Part shown: positions 1 to 8,055 of the stretch, piece by piece
Numbering within the stretch: position 1 is the stretch's first letter
Layout of the letters: every line of letters starts with the position of its first letter
Origin: Pseudomonas sp. UBA4617
Lineage (GTDB): Bacteria > Pseudomonadota > Gammaproteobacteria > Pseudomonadales > Pseudomonadaceae
Length of the DNA stretch: 64,000 bases
Assembly (NCBI RefSeq): GCF_002386445.1
Contig: NZ_DGIR01000021.1
Coordinates: 62,001-126,000, forward strand
Direction: 5' to 3'
The notes under the pieces: generated by a model
Database searches by the model: none
What the model was told of the DNA's origin: nothing
Seen by the model: only the letters and a program-made list of their open reading frames with translations
Position numbers and translations under genes: made by a program

Positions 1-723
1 CGAACGCATGCCCCGCTCATGGCCACCGCCGTGAATGATGGCTTCCAGGCGTACCCGCGGCTTGCGGCTGACGTACAGCGCGCCAATACCCTTGGGACCG
101 TAGACCTTGTGCGCCGAGAACGACATCAGGTCGACTTTCAGCTTTTGCAGGTCGATTTCGACCTTGCCGGCCGACTGGGCGGCGTCGACGTGGAACAGAA
201 CGCCACGCGAGCGGGTCAGTTCGCCGATGGCGGCGATATCGTTGATCGAGCCGACTTCGTTGTTCACGTGCATCAGCGAGACCAGGATGGTGTCGTCACG
301 CAGCGCTGCCTCTACCATGGCCGGGGTGACGATGCCGTCTTCGCCCGGCTCCAGGTAGGTGACTTCGAAACCTTCACGCTCCAGCTGGCGGGCGGTGTCC
401 AGGACTGCCTTGTGCTCGATCTTGGAGGTGATGATGTGCTTGCCCTTGGTCTGATAGAAGTGCGCGACTCCTTTCAGCGCGAGGTTGTCGGACTCGGTGG
501 CACCGCTGGTCCAGACGATTTCGCGCGGATCGGCATTGATCAGTTCGGCAACCTGACGGCGGCCGTTTTCGACCGCTTCCTCGGCCTTCCAGCCGAAGAC
601 GTGGGAGCGGGAAGCCGGGTTACCGAAGTTTCCGTCGACCAGCAGGCACTCGGCCATTTTCTGGGCCACGCGTGGATCGACCGGAGTGGTCGCGGAGTAA
701 TCGAGGTAGATCGGCAACTTCAT
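1..723 (-). CDS. iscS: Cysteine desulfurase IscS (C-terminus outside window)
   Basis: PLP enzyme that takes sulfur from cysteine for Fe-S cluster assembly and tRNA thiolation. Only the first 241 codons are inside the window; the reading frame is open to base 1. The protein begins MKLPIYLDYSATTPVDPRV, and the PLP lysine lies in SFSAHKVYGPKG at residue 206, the position known for E. coli IscS. A GGAGAG ribosome site precedes the ATG. It lies 46 bp downstream of iscR on the same strand, so it is the second gene of an isc operon; iscU and the rest should follow beyond the left edge. The catalytic Cys loop is not visible. Confidence 0.95.
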   Translation of the reverse strand, partial: MKLPIYLDYSATTPVDPRVAQKMAECLLVDGNFGNPASRSHVFGWKAEEAVENGRRQVAELINADPREIVWTSGATESDNLALKGVAHFYQTKGKHIITSKIEHKAVLDTARQLEREGFEVTYLEPGEDGIVTPAMVEAALRDDTILVSLMHVNNEVGSINDIAAIGELTRSRGVLFHVDAAQSAGKVEIDLQKLKVDLMSFSAHKVYGPKGIGALYVSRKPRVRLEAIIHGGGHERGMRS

Positions 724-769
724 TTGTCTCTCCTATCAGGCGGTGGCGTCGCTCGTCGTCCCAGCGGGA

Positions 770-1261
770 TCAATCGACGGCGGACGTCTCAATCTTGTCC
801 AGCTGGGCGACTCGGCCTGCGACACGACGCAGGTCCTGGCGCTGGGCGACTTCCTGCACCTCGCGGCGCATGACGAGGTCGGCCAGGCTGATGCCGCTGA
901 GGAATTCATGGATCTGCTGGCTGAGGTCGCACCACAGGTGGTGGGTCAGGCAGGTATCACCGGCATGGCAGTCCCCGAGGCCCTGGCAGCGCGTGGCATC
1001 GACCGATTCGTTGACCGCATCGATGACCTGGGCTACCTGGATGGTTTCCATGCCCCGCGACAGCTGGTAGCCACCGCCTGGACCGCGCACGCTGGAAACC
1101 AAGCTGCTGCGGCGCAGCTTGGCGAACAGCTGTTCCAGATAAGAAAGGGAAATGCCCTGGCGCTCGGAAATATCGGCCAAAGACACCGGCCCATGCTGCG
1201 CGTGCAACGCCAGGTCGAGCATGGCGGTCACGGCGTATCGGCCTTTGGTAGTCAGTCGCAT
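770..1261 (-). CDS. iscR: Rrf2-family Fe-S regulator IscR
   Basis: A [2Fe-2S]-sensing transcription factor that represses the isc operon when clusters are plentiful. It has 163 residues, the normal length. The start chosen is the ATG giving MRLTTKGRYAVTAMLDL; the frame is open for 19 more codons, but that extension would run into the promoter. A winged-helix domain covers about residues 1-75. Cluster ligands Cys92, Cys98 and Cys104, with His107, fit the family spacing. It is first in the operon with iscS, and its upstream region carries two IscR-like sites, consistent with autoregulation. Confidence 0.97.
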   Translation of the reverse strand: MRLTTKGRYAVTAMLDLALHAQHGPVSLADISERQGISLSYLEQLFAKLRRSSLVSSVRGPGGGYQLSRGMETIQVAQVIDAVNESVDATRCQGLGDCHAGDTCLTHHLWCDLSQQIHEFLSGISLADLVMRREVQEVAQRQDLRRVAGRVAQLDKIETSAVD

Positions 1262-1298
1262 GGCTATTGGGTACCACGGGAGTTTCGGGATGTGTGCG

Positions 1299-1327
1299 AG
1301 TATGCGATTCCCGAGCATTTAAGTCAA
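1299..1327 (-). promoter_or_regulatory. isc operon sigma70 promoter
   Basis: On the minus strand TTGACT (1322-1327) is separated by exactly 17 bp from CATACT (1299-1304), ending 38 bp before the iscR start. The -35 element lies inside the IscR-like site at 1307-1331, so bound IscR should block RNA polymerase. Seen in sequence; use is inferred. Confidence 0.8.
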
Positions 1328-1331
1328 CTAT
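1307..1331 (-). promoter_or_regulatory. IscR type 1-like binding site overlapping the promoter
   Basis: Read on the minus strand the site runs ATAGTTGACTTAAATG followed by CTCGGGAAT. This resembles the known 25-bp IscR type 1 pattern (ATA-SYYGACT-core-AT). It covers the -35 element. A second weaker copy, with CCCGACTAAAGCAGTAGG at its core, lies immediately upstream at about 1330-1354. Confidence 0.7.
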
Positions 1332-1354
1332 TAGACCTACTGCTTTAGTCGGGT
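1330..1354 (-). promoter_or_regulatory. Second IscR-like site upstream of the isc promoter
   Basis: The minus strand reads ACCCGACTAAAGCAGTAGG then TCTAAT, sharing the YYGACTRAA half of the type 1 motif. It abuts the promoter-proximal site, giving two tandem boxes as in other isc promoters. The match is weaker than the proximal one. Confidence 0.5.
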
Positions 1355-1440
1355 TTGCATCTGGGAGGCGGGCGCGAGTGTAGCAGACCAGGGGCGCCAG
1401 CACACGCCCCGTATGTCATTGCACCGCGGACACGGCGCAA

Positions 1441-2226
1441 TCAATGCGTCTGAGTGTCGCGCTGGGCCACCTGAGCGACATCCTTGAAGTCATCTTCCGG
1501 CAGCGCGGGCAGCTCCTTGGCGCAATAGTCGCTGCCCATCTTGGTCAGGGCCCCGCACATCCCCTCAAGCCGCTCGTCGACCGCTTGCAGGTGATCGAGC
1601 ATCTGGCCGATAGCACGGGCCACCGGATCGGGCATGTCGCCGCTGACACCGTAGGCATCGAAACCGATTTTCTCGGCCATGGCCTTGCGCTTGGCCTCCA
1701 CTTCAGTGTCTTCGCTCTTGACGATGATCCGCCCCGGGATACCCACCGCCGTGGCGCCCGCCGGCACCGCCTTGGTCACCACTGCATTGGAGCCGATCTT
1801 GGCCCCGGCGCCGACGGTGAACGGGCCCAGCACCTTGGCCCCCGCCCCTACGACCACGCCGTTTTCCAGGGTGGGGTGGCGCTTGCCCTTGTTCCAGCTT
1901 GTGCCGCCCAAAGTCACCCCCTGATACAAGGTGACATCATCGCCGATCTCGGCGGTTTCACCAATGACGATGCCCATGCCGTGGTCAATGAAGAAGCGTC
2001 GGCCGATGGTGGCGCCGGGATGAATCTCGATGCCGGTCAGCCAACGCCCGAAATTCGACACCAGGCGCGCCAGCCATTTGAAATCACGCTTCCACAGGGC
2101 ATGGCCCAGGCGGTGCAGCCAGATGGCGTGCATGCCGGGGTAGCAGGTCAGTACCTCGAAGGCGTTGCGCGCAGCCGGGTCACGGTGGAATACGCTTTGA
2201 ATATCTTCACGCAGGCGTTCGAACAT
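1441..2226 (-). CDS. cysE: Serine O-acetyltransferase
   Basis: Transfers acetyl from acetyl-CoA to L-serine, making O-acetylserine, the direct precursor of cysteine. The 261 residues have an alpha-helical N-terminal domain (MFERLREDIQSVFHRDPAA) followed by a left-handed beta-helix of hexapeptide repeats from about residue 70, with the family active-site run IDHGMGIVIGETAEIGD and GVTLGGTSWNKGKRHP. It ends 4 bases before trmJ's downstream border and sits behind iscRS, linking cysteine supply with cysteine desulfuration. The charged C-terminal extension after about residue 185 is longer than in minimal SATs but normal for Pseudomonas. Confidence 0.96.
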   Translation of the reverse strand: MFERLREDIQSVFHRDPAARNAFEVLTCYPGMHAIWLHRLGHALWKRDFKWLARLVSNFGRWLTGIEIHPGATIGRRFFIDHGMGIVIGETAEIGDDVTLYQGVTLGGTSWNKGKRHPTLENGVVVGAGAKVLGPFTVGAGAKIGSNAVVTKAVPAGATAVGIPGRIIVKSEDTEVEAKRKAMAEKIGFDAYGVSGDMPDPVARAIGQMLDHLQAVDERLEGMCGALTKMGSDYCAKELPALPEDDFKDVAQVAQRDTQTH

Positions 2227-2229
2227 CTG

Positions 2230-2985
2230 TCAGTCCTTCCGTTTATGCGGCTCGCCCCGAACCACCTTCTGGGTCTCGGTGAGGATGCCGCGCAAAATGC
2301 TCATTTCCGAACGCTCGACCGCGACCCGCCCGTACAGCCGGCGCAGGCGCGGCATCAGGTGCTTGGGCTTCTCGGGGTCGAGGAAGCCGATACCGACCAG
2401 GGTCTTCTCCAGGTGGTCGTAGAACAGCTCCATTTCGTCCATGGTCGCCAGTTCGCTGGCGTCAACCTTGTCGACCTTGCCCGCTACCTCACCGGCCGCC
2501 AGCCAGGCCATGCGCACCTCGTAGGCGAGCACCTGGACGGCGGCAGCCAGGTTCAGCGAGCTGAAGTCGGGGTTGGAGGGAATGTGCACGTGGAAGTGAC
2601 ATCGCTGCAGTTCTTCGTTGGTGAGGCCGGCGTGCTCGCGCCCGAACACCAGGGCGATCTCCTCGCCACCATTGGCATGTTCCACCGCCTTGGCCCCGCA
2701 TTCACGCGGGCCGATCAGCGGCCAGGGAATGCTCCGTTCGCGGGCGCTGGTGCCCATCACCAGGTTGCAGCCGACCAGCGCCTGCTCCAGGCTGTCGACC
2801 ACCTGGGCGTTGTCCAGCACATCGTCGGCCCCCGAGGCTCGGGCGCTTGCATCCACGGCGGGAAATTCTTTCGGCTGCACCAGCACCAGACGCGACAAGC
2901 CCATGTTTTTCATGGCACGCGCAGCGCCGCCGATGTTGCCGGGGTGGCTGGTATTGACCAGAACAACACGAATATTTTGCAGCAA
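2230..2985 (-). CDS. trmJ: tRNA (cytidine/uridine-32-2'-O)-methyltransferase TrmJ
   Basis: SPOUT-class methyltransferase that 2'-O-methylates position 32 in the anticodon loop of several tRNAs. I place the start at a TTG giving (M)LQNIRVVLVNTSHPGNIG, 251 residues, because this is where family proteins begin; the frame remains open for 25 upstream codons (to 3060) that look unrelated. The knotted SAM site is built from LVLVFGREHAGLTNEEL-type sequence in the middle of the protein, and a C-terminal extension follows after about residue 165. It is separated from cysE by 3 bp and is probably co-transcribed with it. It diverges from suhB. Confidence 0.93.
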   Translation of the reverse strand: MLQNIRVVLVNTSHPGNIGGAARAMKNMGLSRLVLVQPKEFPAVDASARASGADDVLDNAQVVDSLEQALVGCNLVMGTSARERSIPWPLIGPRECGAKAVEHANGGEEIALVFGREHAGLTNEELQRCHFHVHIPSNPDFSSLNLAAAVQVLAYEVRMAWLAAGEVAGKVDKVDASELATMDEMELFYDHLEKTLVGIGFLDPEKPKHLMPRLRRLYGRVAVERSEMSILRGILTETQKVVRGEPHKRKD

Positions 2986-3136
2986 GGTGTCGTGCTCACA
3001 GATGCAGGAATCAGGGCTTTCGATCTTACAGAACCGACAGACGTAACGCCACGAAAGCAAATGTCACACTTCTGCCGCCAAAGATTTCTGCTAGAATGAT
3101 CGGCTTTCTTCTTTAACATCTCCAGGTGACCCGCCC

Positions 3137-3955
3137 ATGCAGCCTATGCTGAATATCGCCCTGCGCGCCGCTCGCAGCGCCAGTGAACTGATTTTCCGCT
3201 CCATCGAACGCCTGGATAGCATCAAGGTCGATGAGAAAGAGGCCAAGGACTACGTTTCCGAAGTCGATCGCGCCGCCGAGCAAAGCATCGTCAACGCCCT
3301 GCGCAAGGCCTACCCGAACCACTCCATCCAGGGCGAGGAAACCGGCCTGCACGCGGGCAGCGGCGAAGAAGGCAAGGACTACCTGTGGGTCATCGACCCA
3401 CTGGACGGCACCACCAACTTCCTGCGTGGCATCCCGCACTTCGCGGTCAGCATCGCCTGCAAATACCGTGGCCGCCTTGAGCACGCCGTGATCGTCGACC
3501 CGGTTCGCCAGGAAGAATTCACCGCCAGCCGTGGCCGTGGCGCCCAGCTCAATGGCCGTCGCCTGCGCGTCAGCTCGCGCACCAGCCTGGAAGGCGCCCT
3601 GCTGGGCACCGGCTTCCCGTTCCGTGACAGCCAGATGGCCGAGCTGGACAACTACCTGGGCATGTTCCGCGCACTGACTGGCCAGACTGCCGGCATCCGC
3701 CGCGCCGGCTCCGCCAGCCTGGACCTGGCCTACGTGGCTGCAGGCCGTTTCGATGCCTTCTGGGAATCGGGCCTGTCCGAATGGGACATGGCAGCCGGCG
3801 TGCTGCTGATCCAGGAAGCGGGCGGCCTGGTCAGCGATTTCAACGGTAGCCATGACTTCCTCGAGAAAGGCCATATCGTTGCTGGCAACATCAAGTGCTT
3901 CAAGGCGGTGCTGACTGCCATCCAGCCGCACCTGCCAGAGAGCATGAAGCGCTAA
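3137..3955 (+). CDS. suhB: Inositol-1-monophosphatase SuhB
   Basis: Mg2+-dependent phosphatase of inositol monophosphates; in enterobacteria and P. aeruginosa SuhB also has a regulatory role (rRNA antitermination, virulence), which may apply here. The 272 residues contain the metal-binding motifs GEE (66-68), DPLDGTTNF with Asp87 and Asp90, and the downstream SEWDMAAGVLL. It diverges from trmJ, the same arrangement seen in other pseudomonads. A strong intrinsic terminator follows 16 bp after the stop. Confidence 0.96.
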   Translation: MQPMLNIALRAARSASELIFRSIERLDSIKVDEKEAKDYVSEVDRAAEQSIVNALRKAYPNHSIQGEETGLHAGSGEEGKDYLWVIDPLDGTTNFLRGIPHFAVSIACKYRGRLEHAVIVDPVRQEEFTASRGRGAQLNGRRLRVSSRTSLEGALLGTGFPFRDSQMAELDNYLGMFRALTGQTAGIRRAGSASLDLAYVAAGRFDAFWESGLSEWDMAAGVLLIQEAGGLVSDFNGSHDFLEKGHIVAGNIKCFKAVLTAIQPHLPESMKR

Positions 3956-3970
3956 GCGCGGATTGCAGGC

Positions 3971-4001
3971 AAAAAAAAGCACCCCTCGGGGTGCTTTTTT
4001 T
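3971..4001 (+). terminator. Intrinsic terminator after suhB
   Basis: Stem AGCACCCC/GGGGTGCT with a 2-base loop (3978-3995), followed by seven T and preceded by eight A, so it could work in both directions. It directly follows suhB. Confidence 0.92.
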
Positions 4002-4032
4002 GCCTGTCGAAGCCATGCGCAATCTGCTTCTT

Positions 4033-4147
4033 GTGGGAGCGGCCTTGCGCCGCGAAAGGGCTGCAAAGCAGCCCCGACGATCTCTAATGGTTCACAGCCC
4101 CCGGGGCCGCCACGCGCCCCTTTCGCGACGCAAGGCCGCCCCCCACA
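4033..4147. repeat. Inverted pair of REP-type elements
   Basis: GTGGGAGCGGCCTTGCGCCG with CGAAAGGGC (from 4033) reappears as a near-complement, GCGCCCCTTTCGCGACGCAA with GGCCGCCCCCCAC (4114-4146). Between the arms is a small hairpin GGGCTGC-AAA-GCAGCCC (4058-4074). This is the usual look of Pseudomonas REP/REPIN doublets. It fills the gap between the convergent suhB and the glycine-zipper gene. Confidence 0.8.
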
Positions 4148-4169
4148 TCTAGAACAGGCCGCATGCGCC

Positions 4170-4712
4170 TTACTGCGCGGCTTCGCTGAGGATCAGCTTG
4201 CCATTCTTGTCCACGGGAATGGTCGAACCGGGTTCGTGATCCATCTTCACCTGGCCTACCTGGTCGCCGATGGTGTACTTGACGTTGTAGCCCACCACCT
4301 TCTCGCTGATGTCATTGACCGTGTTGCAGCGGGTTTGCGTAGTGGTGTAGGTATCACGCTCCTGCATGCCTTCCTGCACCTTGTTACCGGCATAACCGCC
4401 ACCGACCGCACCGGCCACAGTGGCAATCTTCTTGCCAGTACCACCGCCGATCTGGTTACCCAACAGACCGCCGGCAAGGGCGCCTACCACAGTACCGGCG
4501 ATCTGGTGCTGGTCCTTGACTGGCGCCTGACGCGTCACGGTGACGTCCTTGCAGACCTCACGCGGGGTTTTAACCTGTTGTTTGATCGGTTGCACGTCGG
4601 TGACCTGGGCATATTCAGGCCCCTTGTTGACCAAGCTGTAGGTCGCGACAGCACCTCCGGCAGTCACACCGACAGCACCCAGTACCGCACCTACCAGCAT
4701 TGATTTGTTCAC
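4170..4712 (-). CDS. Glycine-zipper 2TM-type envelope protein
   Basis: Predicted membrane or outer-membrane-associated protein of 180 residues with no assigned function. I choose a GTG start because AGGAGG lies 5 bases upstream; the frame is open to 4850 but that stretch contains the secF terminator. The N-terminus (VNKSMLVGAVLGAVGVTAGG) is one hydrophobic glycine-rich segment. A second glycine-zipper region is centred on GTVVGALAGGLLGNQIGGG and GAVGGGYAGNK at about residues 70-110, typical of the 17-kDa surface antigen/YMGG families. It is probably a separate transcript from secF, whose terminator lies between them. Confidence 0.8.
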   Translation of the reverse strand: MNKSMLVGAVLGAVGVTAGGAVATYSLVNKGPEYAQVTDVQPIKQQVKTPREVCKDVTVTRQAPVKDQHQIAGTVVGALAGGLLGNQIGGGTGKKIATVAGAVGGGYAGNKVQEGMQERDTYTTTQTRCNTVNDISEKVVGYNVKYTIGDQVGQVKMDHEPGSTIPVDKNGKLILSEAAQ

Positions 4713-4767
4713 ATGAACCTCCTGATCATACCGGCGGGTCCGACCCGCCTTCTCCCAGCCTTGGAGT

Positions 4768-4800
4768 AAAAAAAAAGGCGCAAGTTCAGTACTTGCGCCT
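4768..4800 (-). terminator. Intrinsic terminator of the queA-tgt-yajC-secDF operon
   Basis: Perfect 10-bp stem AGGCGCAAGT/ACTTGCGCCT with loop TCAGT (4776-4800). On the minus strand it is followed by a run of nine T (4768-4776). It lies 30 bp after the secF stop. Confidence 0.92.
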
Positions 4801-4830
4801 TTCGGGCCGCCAGGCGGCATGCAGCATGCC

Positions 4831-5739
4831 TTATGGACGGTCGTCCACACCGTCGCTCTTGGCCGGCGGGATCAGGTCCTCACTGCTCAGGTTCAGCCAG
4901 ATCAGCACCACGTTGGCGATGTAGATCGACGAATAGGTACCGGCCATGACACCGATGAACAGTGCCAGCGAGAAGCCGAACAGGTTGTCACCACCGAAGA
5001 ACAGCAATGCGGCGATGGCCAGCAAGGTCGAAACCGAGGTGGCGATGGTACGCAGCAGGGTCTGCGTGGTGGAAACGTTGATGTTCTCGATCAGCGAGGC
5101 CTTGCGCATGACGCGGAAGTTCTCGCGCACCCGGTCGAACACGACGATGGTGTCGTTCAACGAGTAACCGATGATCGCCAGCACCGCAGCCAGCACGGTC
5201 AGGTCGAAGGTGATCTGGAAGAACGACAGGATACCCAGGGTCACCACCACGTCGTGGATCAACGAGACAATCGCGCCCACGGCGAACTTCCACTGGAAGC
5301 GGAAGGCCAGGTAGATGAGGATGCCGCCCAGGGCCAGGAGCATGCCCATGCCACCCTGGTCGCGCAGCTCTTCACCCACTTGCGGGCCGACGAACTCGAC
5401 CCGCTTGACCGTGGCAGGGTTGTCGCCGCCGGCCTTCTGCAAGGCTTCGGCCACTTTGTTGCCCAACTGCGGGTCATCGCCCGGCATGCGCACCAACAGG
5501 TCGGTGGTGGCGCCGAAGCTTTGCACCACCGCCTCGTGGAAGCCGGAGCTGACCAGCTCGCTACGCACCGCCTGGAGATCGGCGGGTCGCTCGTAGGTCA
5601 GCTCGATCAGCGTACCACCGGTGAAGTCGAGGCCGAAGTTCAGGCCCTTCTGCCACCAGCTGAACAGCGCCAGCACGGTGAGGAGCACGGTGATGGCGAA
5701 CGCGACATTGCGCACGCCCATGAAATTGATGGTTTTCAT
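4831..5739 (-). CDS. secF: Protein translocase accessory subunit SecF
   Basis: Inner-membrane partner of SecD in the SecDF-YajC complex, which uses the proton-motive force to pull proteins through SecYEG. The 302 residues have a first membrane segment after MKTINFMGVRNVAFAITV, a periplasmic loop with the conserved LNFGLDFTGGTLIEL, and five further membrane segments after about residue 135, including the ALLSLIHDV-type and GYSLNDTIVVFDRVREN motifs of the RND-like family. The start has GGAG upstream; twelve more in-frame codons were rejected. It lies 10 bp after secD and is last in the operon. Confidence 0.96.
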   Translation of the reverse strand: MKTINFMGVRNVAFAITVLLTVLALFSWWQKGLNFGLDFTGGTLIELTYERPADLQAVRSELVSSGFHEAVVQSFGATTDLLVRMPGDDPQLGNKVAEALQKAGGDNPATVKRVEFVGPQVGEELRDQGGMGMLLALGGILIYLAFRFQWKFAVGAIVSLIHDVVVTLGILSFFQITFDLTVLAAVLAIIGYSLNDTIVVFDRVRENFRVMRKASLIENINVSTTQTLLRTIATSVSTLLAIAALLFFGGDNLFGFSLALFIGVMAGTYSSIYIANVVLIWLNLSSEDLIPPAKSDGVDDRP

Positions 5740-5749
5740 CGCAGCTCCC

Positions 5750-7612
5750 TCAAACCCACAGCTTCTTGATGTCACGCCCGCCGCAGGTCAGGTTGACCAT
5801 TGCGCGAGTCACCATGACGGCGGTGAACATCGAGGTGAAAATCCCGAGGGACATGGTGACCGCAAAGCCCTTGACCGGGCCGGTACCCATGGCGAACAGG
5901 ATGCCACCGACCAGCAGGCTGGTCAGGTTGGCGTCGATGATCGCGGTGTAGGCGCGGTTGAAGCCTTCATGGATGGCGCGTTGTACCGACATGCCAGCTT
6001 TCAGCTCTTCGCGGATACGCGAGAAGATCAGCACGTTGGCGTCCACCGCCATCCCCATGGTCAGCACGATACCGGCGATACCGGGCAGGGTCAGGGTGGC
6101 GCCCAGCAGCGACATCAGCGCCAGCAGCAGGACCATGTTGCCCGCCAGGGCGACGGTGGCGATCACACCGAAGCCGCGGTAGATGGCGATGATGAACAGC
6201 GAGACGAACAGCATGCCCCACAGCGACGCATCGATGCCCTTGGTGATGTTATCGGCACCCAGGCTTGGACCGATGGTACGCTCTTCAGCGAAGTACATCG
6301 GAGCGGCCAGGCCACCGGCACGCAGCAGCAGGGCCAGTTCGGACGATTCGCCCTGGCCGTTCAGGCCGGTGATGCGGAACTGGCTGCCCAGCGGCGACTG
6401 GATGGTCGCCAGGCTGATGATCTTCTTTTCTTCCTGGAAGCTCTGGACGGCAACGTCCTTCTCGACGCCATCGACGGTCTGCTTGACGTAGCGGGTGACC
6501 GGCTTCTGCTCGATGAAAATCACCGCCATGCTGCGGCCGACATTGCTGCGGGTAGCACGGCTCATGAGCTCGCCACCGTGGCCATCAAGGCGGATGTTCA
6601 CCTGCGGGCGGCCGTGCTCGTCGAAACTGGCCTGGGCGTCGGTAACCTGGTCACCGGTGATGATCAGGCCGCGCTCGACCGCGGCGGAACGCCCGCCTTC
6701 ACGGAACTCGAACACTTCGGTAGTGGCCCTGGAGGCACCCGGTTCGGCACCGAAGCGGAACTCCAGGTTGGCGGTCTTGCCGAGGATGCGCTTGGCTTCG
6801 GCAGTGTCCTGCACGCCTGGCAGCTCTACCACGATGCGGTTGGCGCCCTGGCGCTGTACCAGCGGCTCGGCCACGCCCAGCTCGTTGACCCGGTTGCGCA
6901 CGGTAGTGAGGTTCTGCTTGATCGAGTATTCGCGGATCTCGGCGACTTTCGCCTGGGTCAGCGCCAGACGCAGCACGGCGAGCTCGTTGCGCTCGGTGGT
7001 GGTCAGGTCGAAATCATTGAAATTCTTGCGAATCAGGGCACGCGCCTGCTCGCGGGTGGCATCGTCGGCGAAGCCCAGCATGATGCCGCCATCCTGCTGA
7101 GGCAGGCTGCGGTAGCGGACGCGCTCTTTGCGCAGCAAGGTCTTGACCTCGCCTTCGTAGACTTTCATGCGCGCGCTCATGGCCTTGTCCATGTCCACTT
7201 CCAGCAGGAAGTGCACACCACCGGACAGGTCCAGGCCCAGCTTCATCGGGCTGGCGCCCAGGTTGCGCAGCCATTGCGGGGTCGTCTGGGCCAGGTTCAG
7301 CGCCACGACATAGTCATCGCCGAGTGCCTTGCGCACGACATCCTTGGCTGGCAGCTGATCTTCCTGATTGGTCAGGCGGATCAGCCCGCTGCCCTTTTCA
7401 CCCAGGCTCGCGCCCTTGACGGCGATCTTGGCATCGACCAGCGCCTTGCTGACGCGGTCGAGGTCGGCCTGGCTCACGTGCAGCGCCGAGCTGGCACCAC
7501 TGATCTGTACCGCCGGATCATCCGGGTAGAGGTTGGGAGCGGAATAAATAAAACCGATCGCCAGTACCAGCACGATCAGTGCGTATTTCCACAGAGGGTA
7601 TTTGTTCAGCAT
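5750..7612 (-). CDS. secD: Protein translocase subunit SecD
   Basis: Larger subunit of SecDF: a six-helix membrane protein with a big periplasmic P1 domain that moves during export. It has 620 residues. The first membrane segment follows MLNKYPLWKYALIVLVLAI; the periplasmic domain with LGLDLSGGVHFLLEVD covers about residues 30-440, and the remaining helices include MGMAVDANVLIFSRIREE. A GTG one codon upstream could also serve as start. It lies 65 bp after yajC. Confidence 0.97.
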   Translation of the reverse strand: MLNKYPLWKYALIVLVLAIGFIYSAPNLYPDDPAVQISGASSALHVSQADLDRVSKALVDAKIAVKGASLGEKGSGLIRLTNQEDQLPAKDVVRKALGDDYVVALNLAQTTPQWLRNLGASPMKLGLDLSGGVHFLLEVDMDKAMSARMKVYEGEVKTLLRKERVRYRSLPQQDGGIMLGFADDATREQARALIRKNFNDFDLTTTERNELAVLRLALTQAKVAEIREYSIKQNLTTVRNRVNELGVAEPLVQRQGANRIVVELPGVQDTAEAKRILGKTANLEFRFGAEPGASRATTEVFEFREGGRSAAVERGLIITGDQVTDAQASFDEHGRPQVNIRLDGHGGELMSRATRSNVGRSMAVIFIEQKPVTRYVKQTVDGVEKDVAVQSFQEEKKIISLATIQSPLGSQFRITGLNGQGESSELALLLRAGGLAAPMYFAEERTIGPSLGADNITKGIDASLWGMLFVSLFIIAIYRGFGVIATVALAGNMVLLLALMSLLGATLTLPGIAGIVLTMGMAVDANVLIFSRIREELKAGMSVQRAIHEGFNRAYTAIIDANLTSLLVGGILFAMGTGPVKGFAVTMSLGIFTSMFTAVMVTRAMVNLTCGGRDIKKLWV

Positions 7613-7677
7613 CACGCCGCCCGTTCAAGACGCGGGGCGCTTTGCGCGCCCCGACTGGAAAATATGAAACCGGTAAC

Positions 7678-8013
7678 TCAGATAGCCTTGAGCGTACCTT
7701 TTGGCAGGGTGGCCGCAATGGCACCCTTCTGGAACTTCAGCTCGACGCTGTCGGAAACTTCCAGGACCACGAAATCATCGGAAACCTTGACGATCTTGCC
7801 GGCGATGCCGCCGTTGGTGACAACTTCGTCACCTTTCTGCAAGTTGCTCAGCAGGTTCTTCTGCTCTTTGGCACGCTTGGCCTGCGGGCGCCAGATCATC
7901 AGGTAGAAGATGACCAGGAAACCGACCAGGAAAATCCACTCGAAGCCGGTACCGGCTGGGCCGGCGGCGGGTGCTGCGGCGTCCGCGTATGCGGCGGGGA
8001 TCAAGAAGCTCAT
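7678..8013 (-). CDS. yajC: Preprotein translocase subunit YajC
   Basis: Small single-span inner-membrane protein that co-purifies with SecDF. The 111 residues have a short periplasmic N-terminus rich in Ala/Gly, one membrane segment (EWIFLVGFLVIFYLMI) ending in the family signature RPQAKRAKEQKNLL, and a cytoplasmic domain with LQKGDEVVTNGGIAGKI. The start has AGGAG upstream. It sits between tgt and secD, the common gammaproteobacterial order. Confidence 0.96.
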   Translation of the reverse strand: MSFLIPAAYADAAAPAAGPAGTGFEWIFLVGFLVIFYLMIWRPQAKRAKEQKNLLSNLQKGDEVVTNGGIAGKIVKVSDDFVVLEVSDSVELKFQKGAIAATLPKGTLKAI

Positions 8014-8055
8014 TGGGCACTCCTAATGTAATGTTCTAATAATGGATGCGGACAG

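Noticed and set aside
1444..3099. Long plus-strand frame opposite cysE and trmJ
   Set aside because: Antisense shadow of two clear genes; residue composition typical of reversed GC-rich coding DNA.
5621..7906. Very long plus-strand reading frame opposite secD
   Set aside because: GC-rich antisense frame over secD, with no ribosome site, high His/Gln/Asp content and no family sequence; secD is unambiguous.
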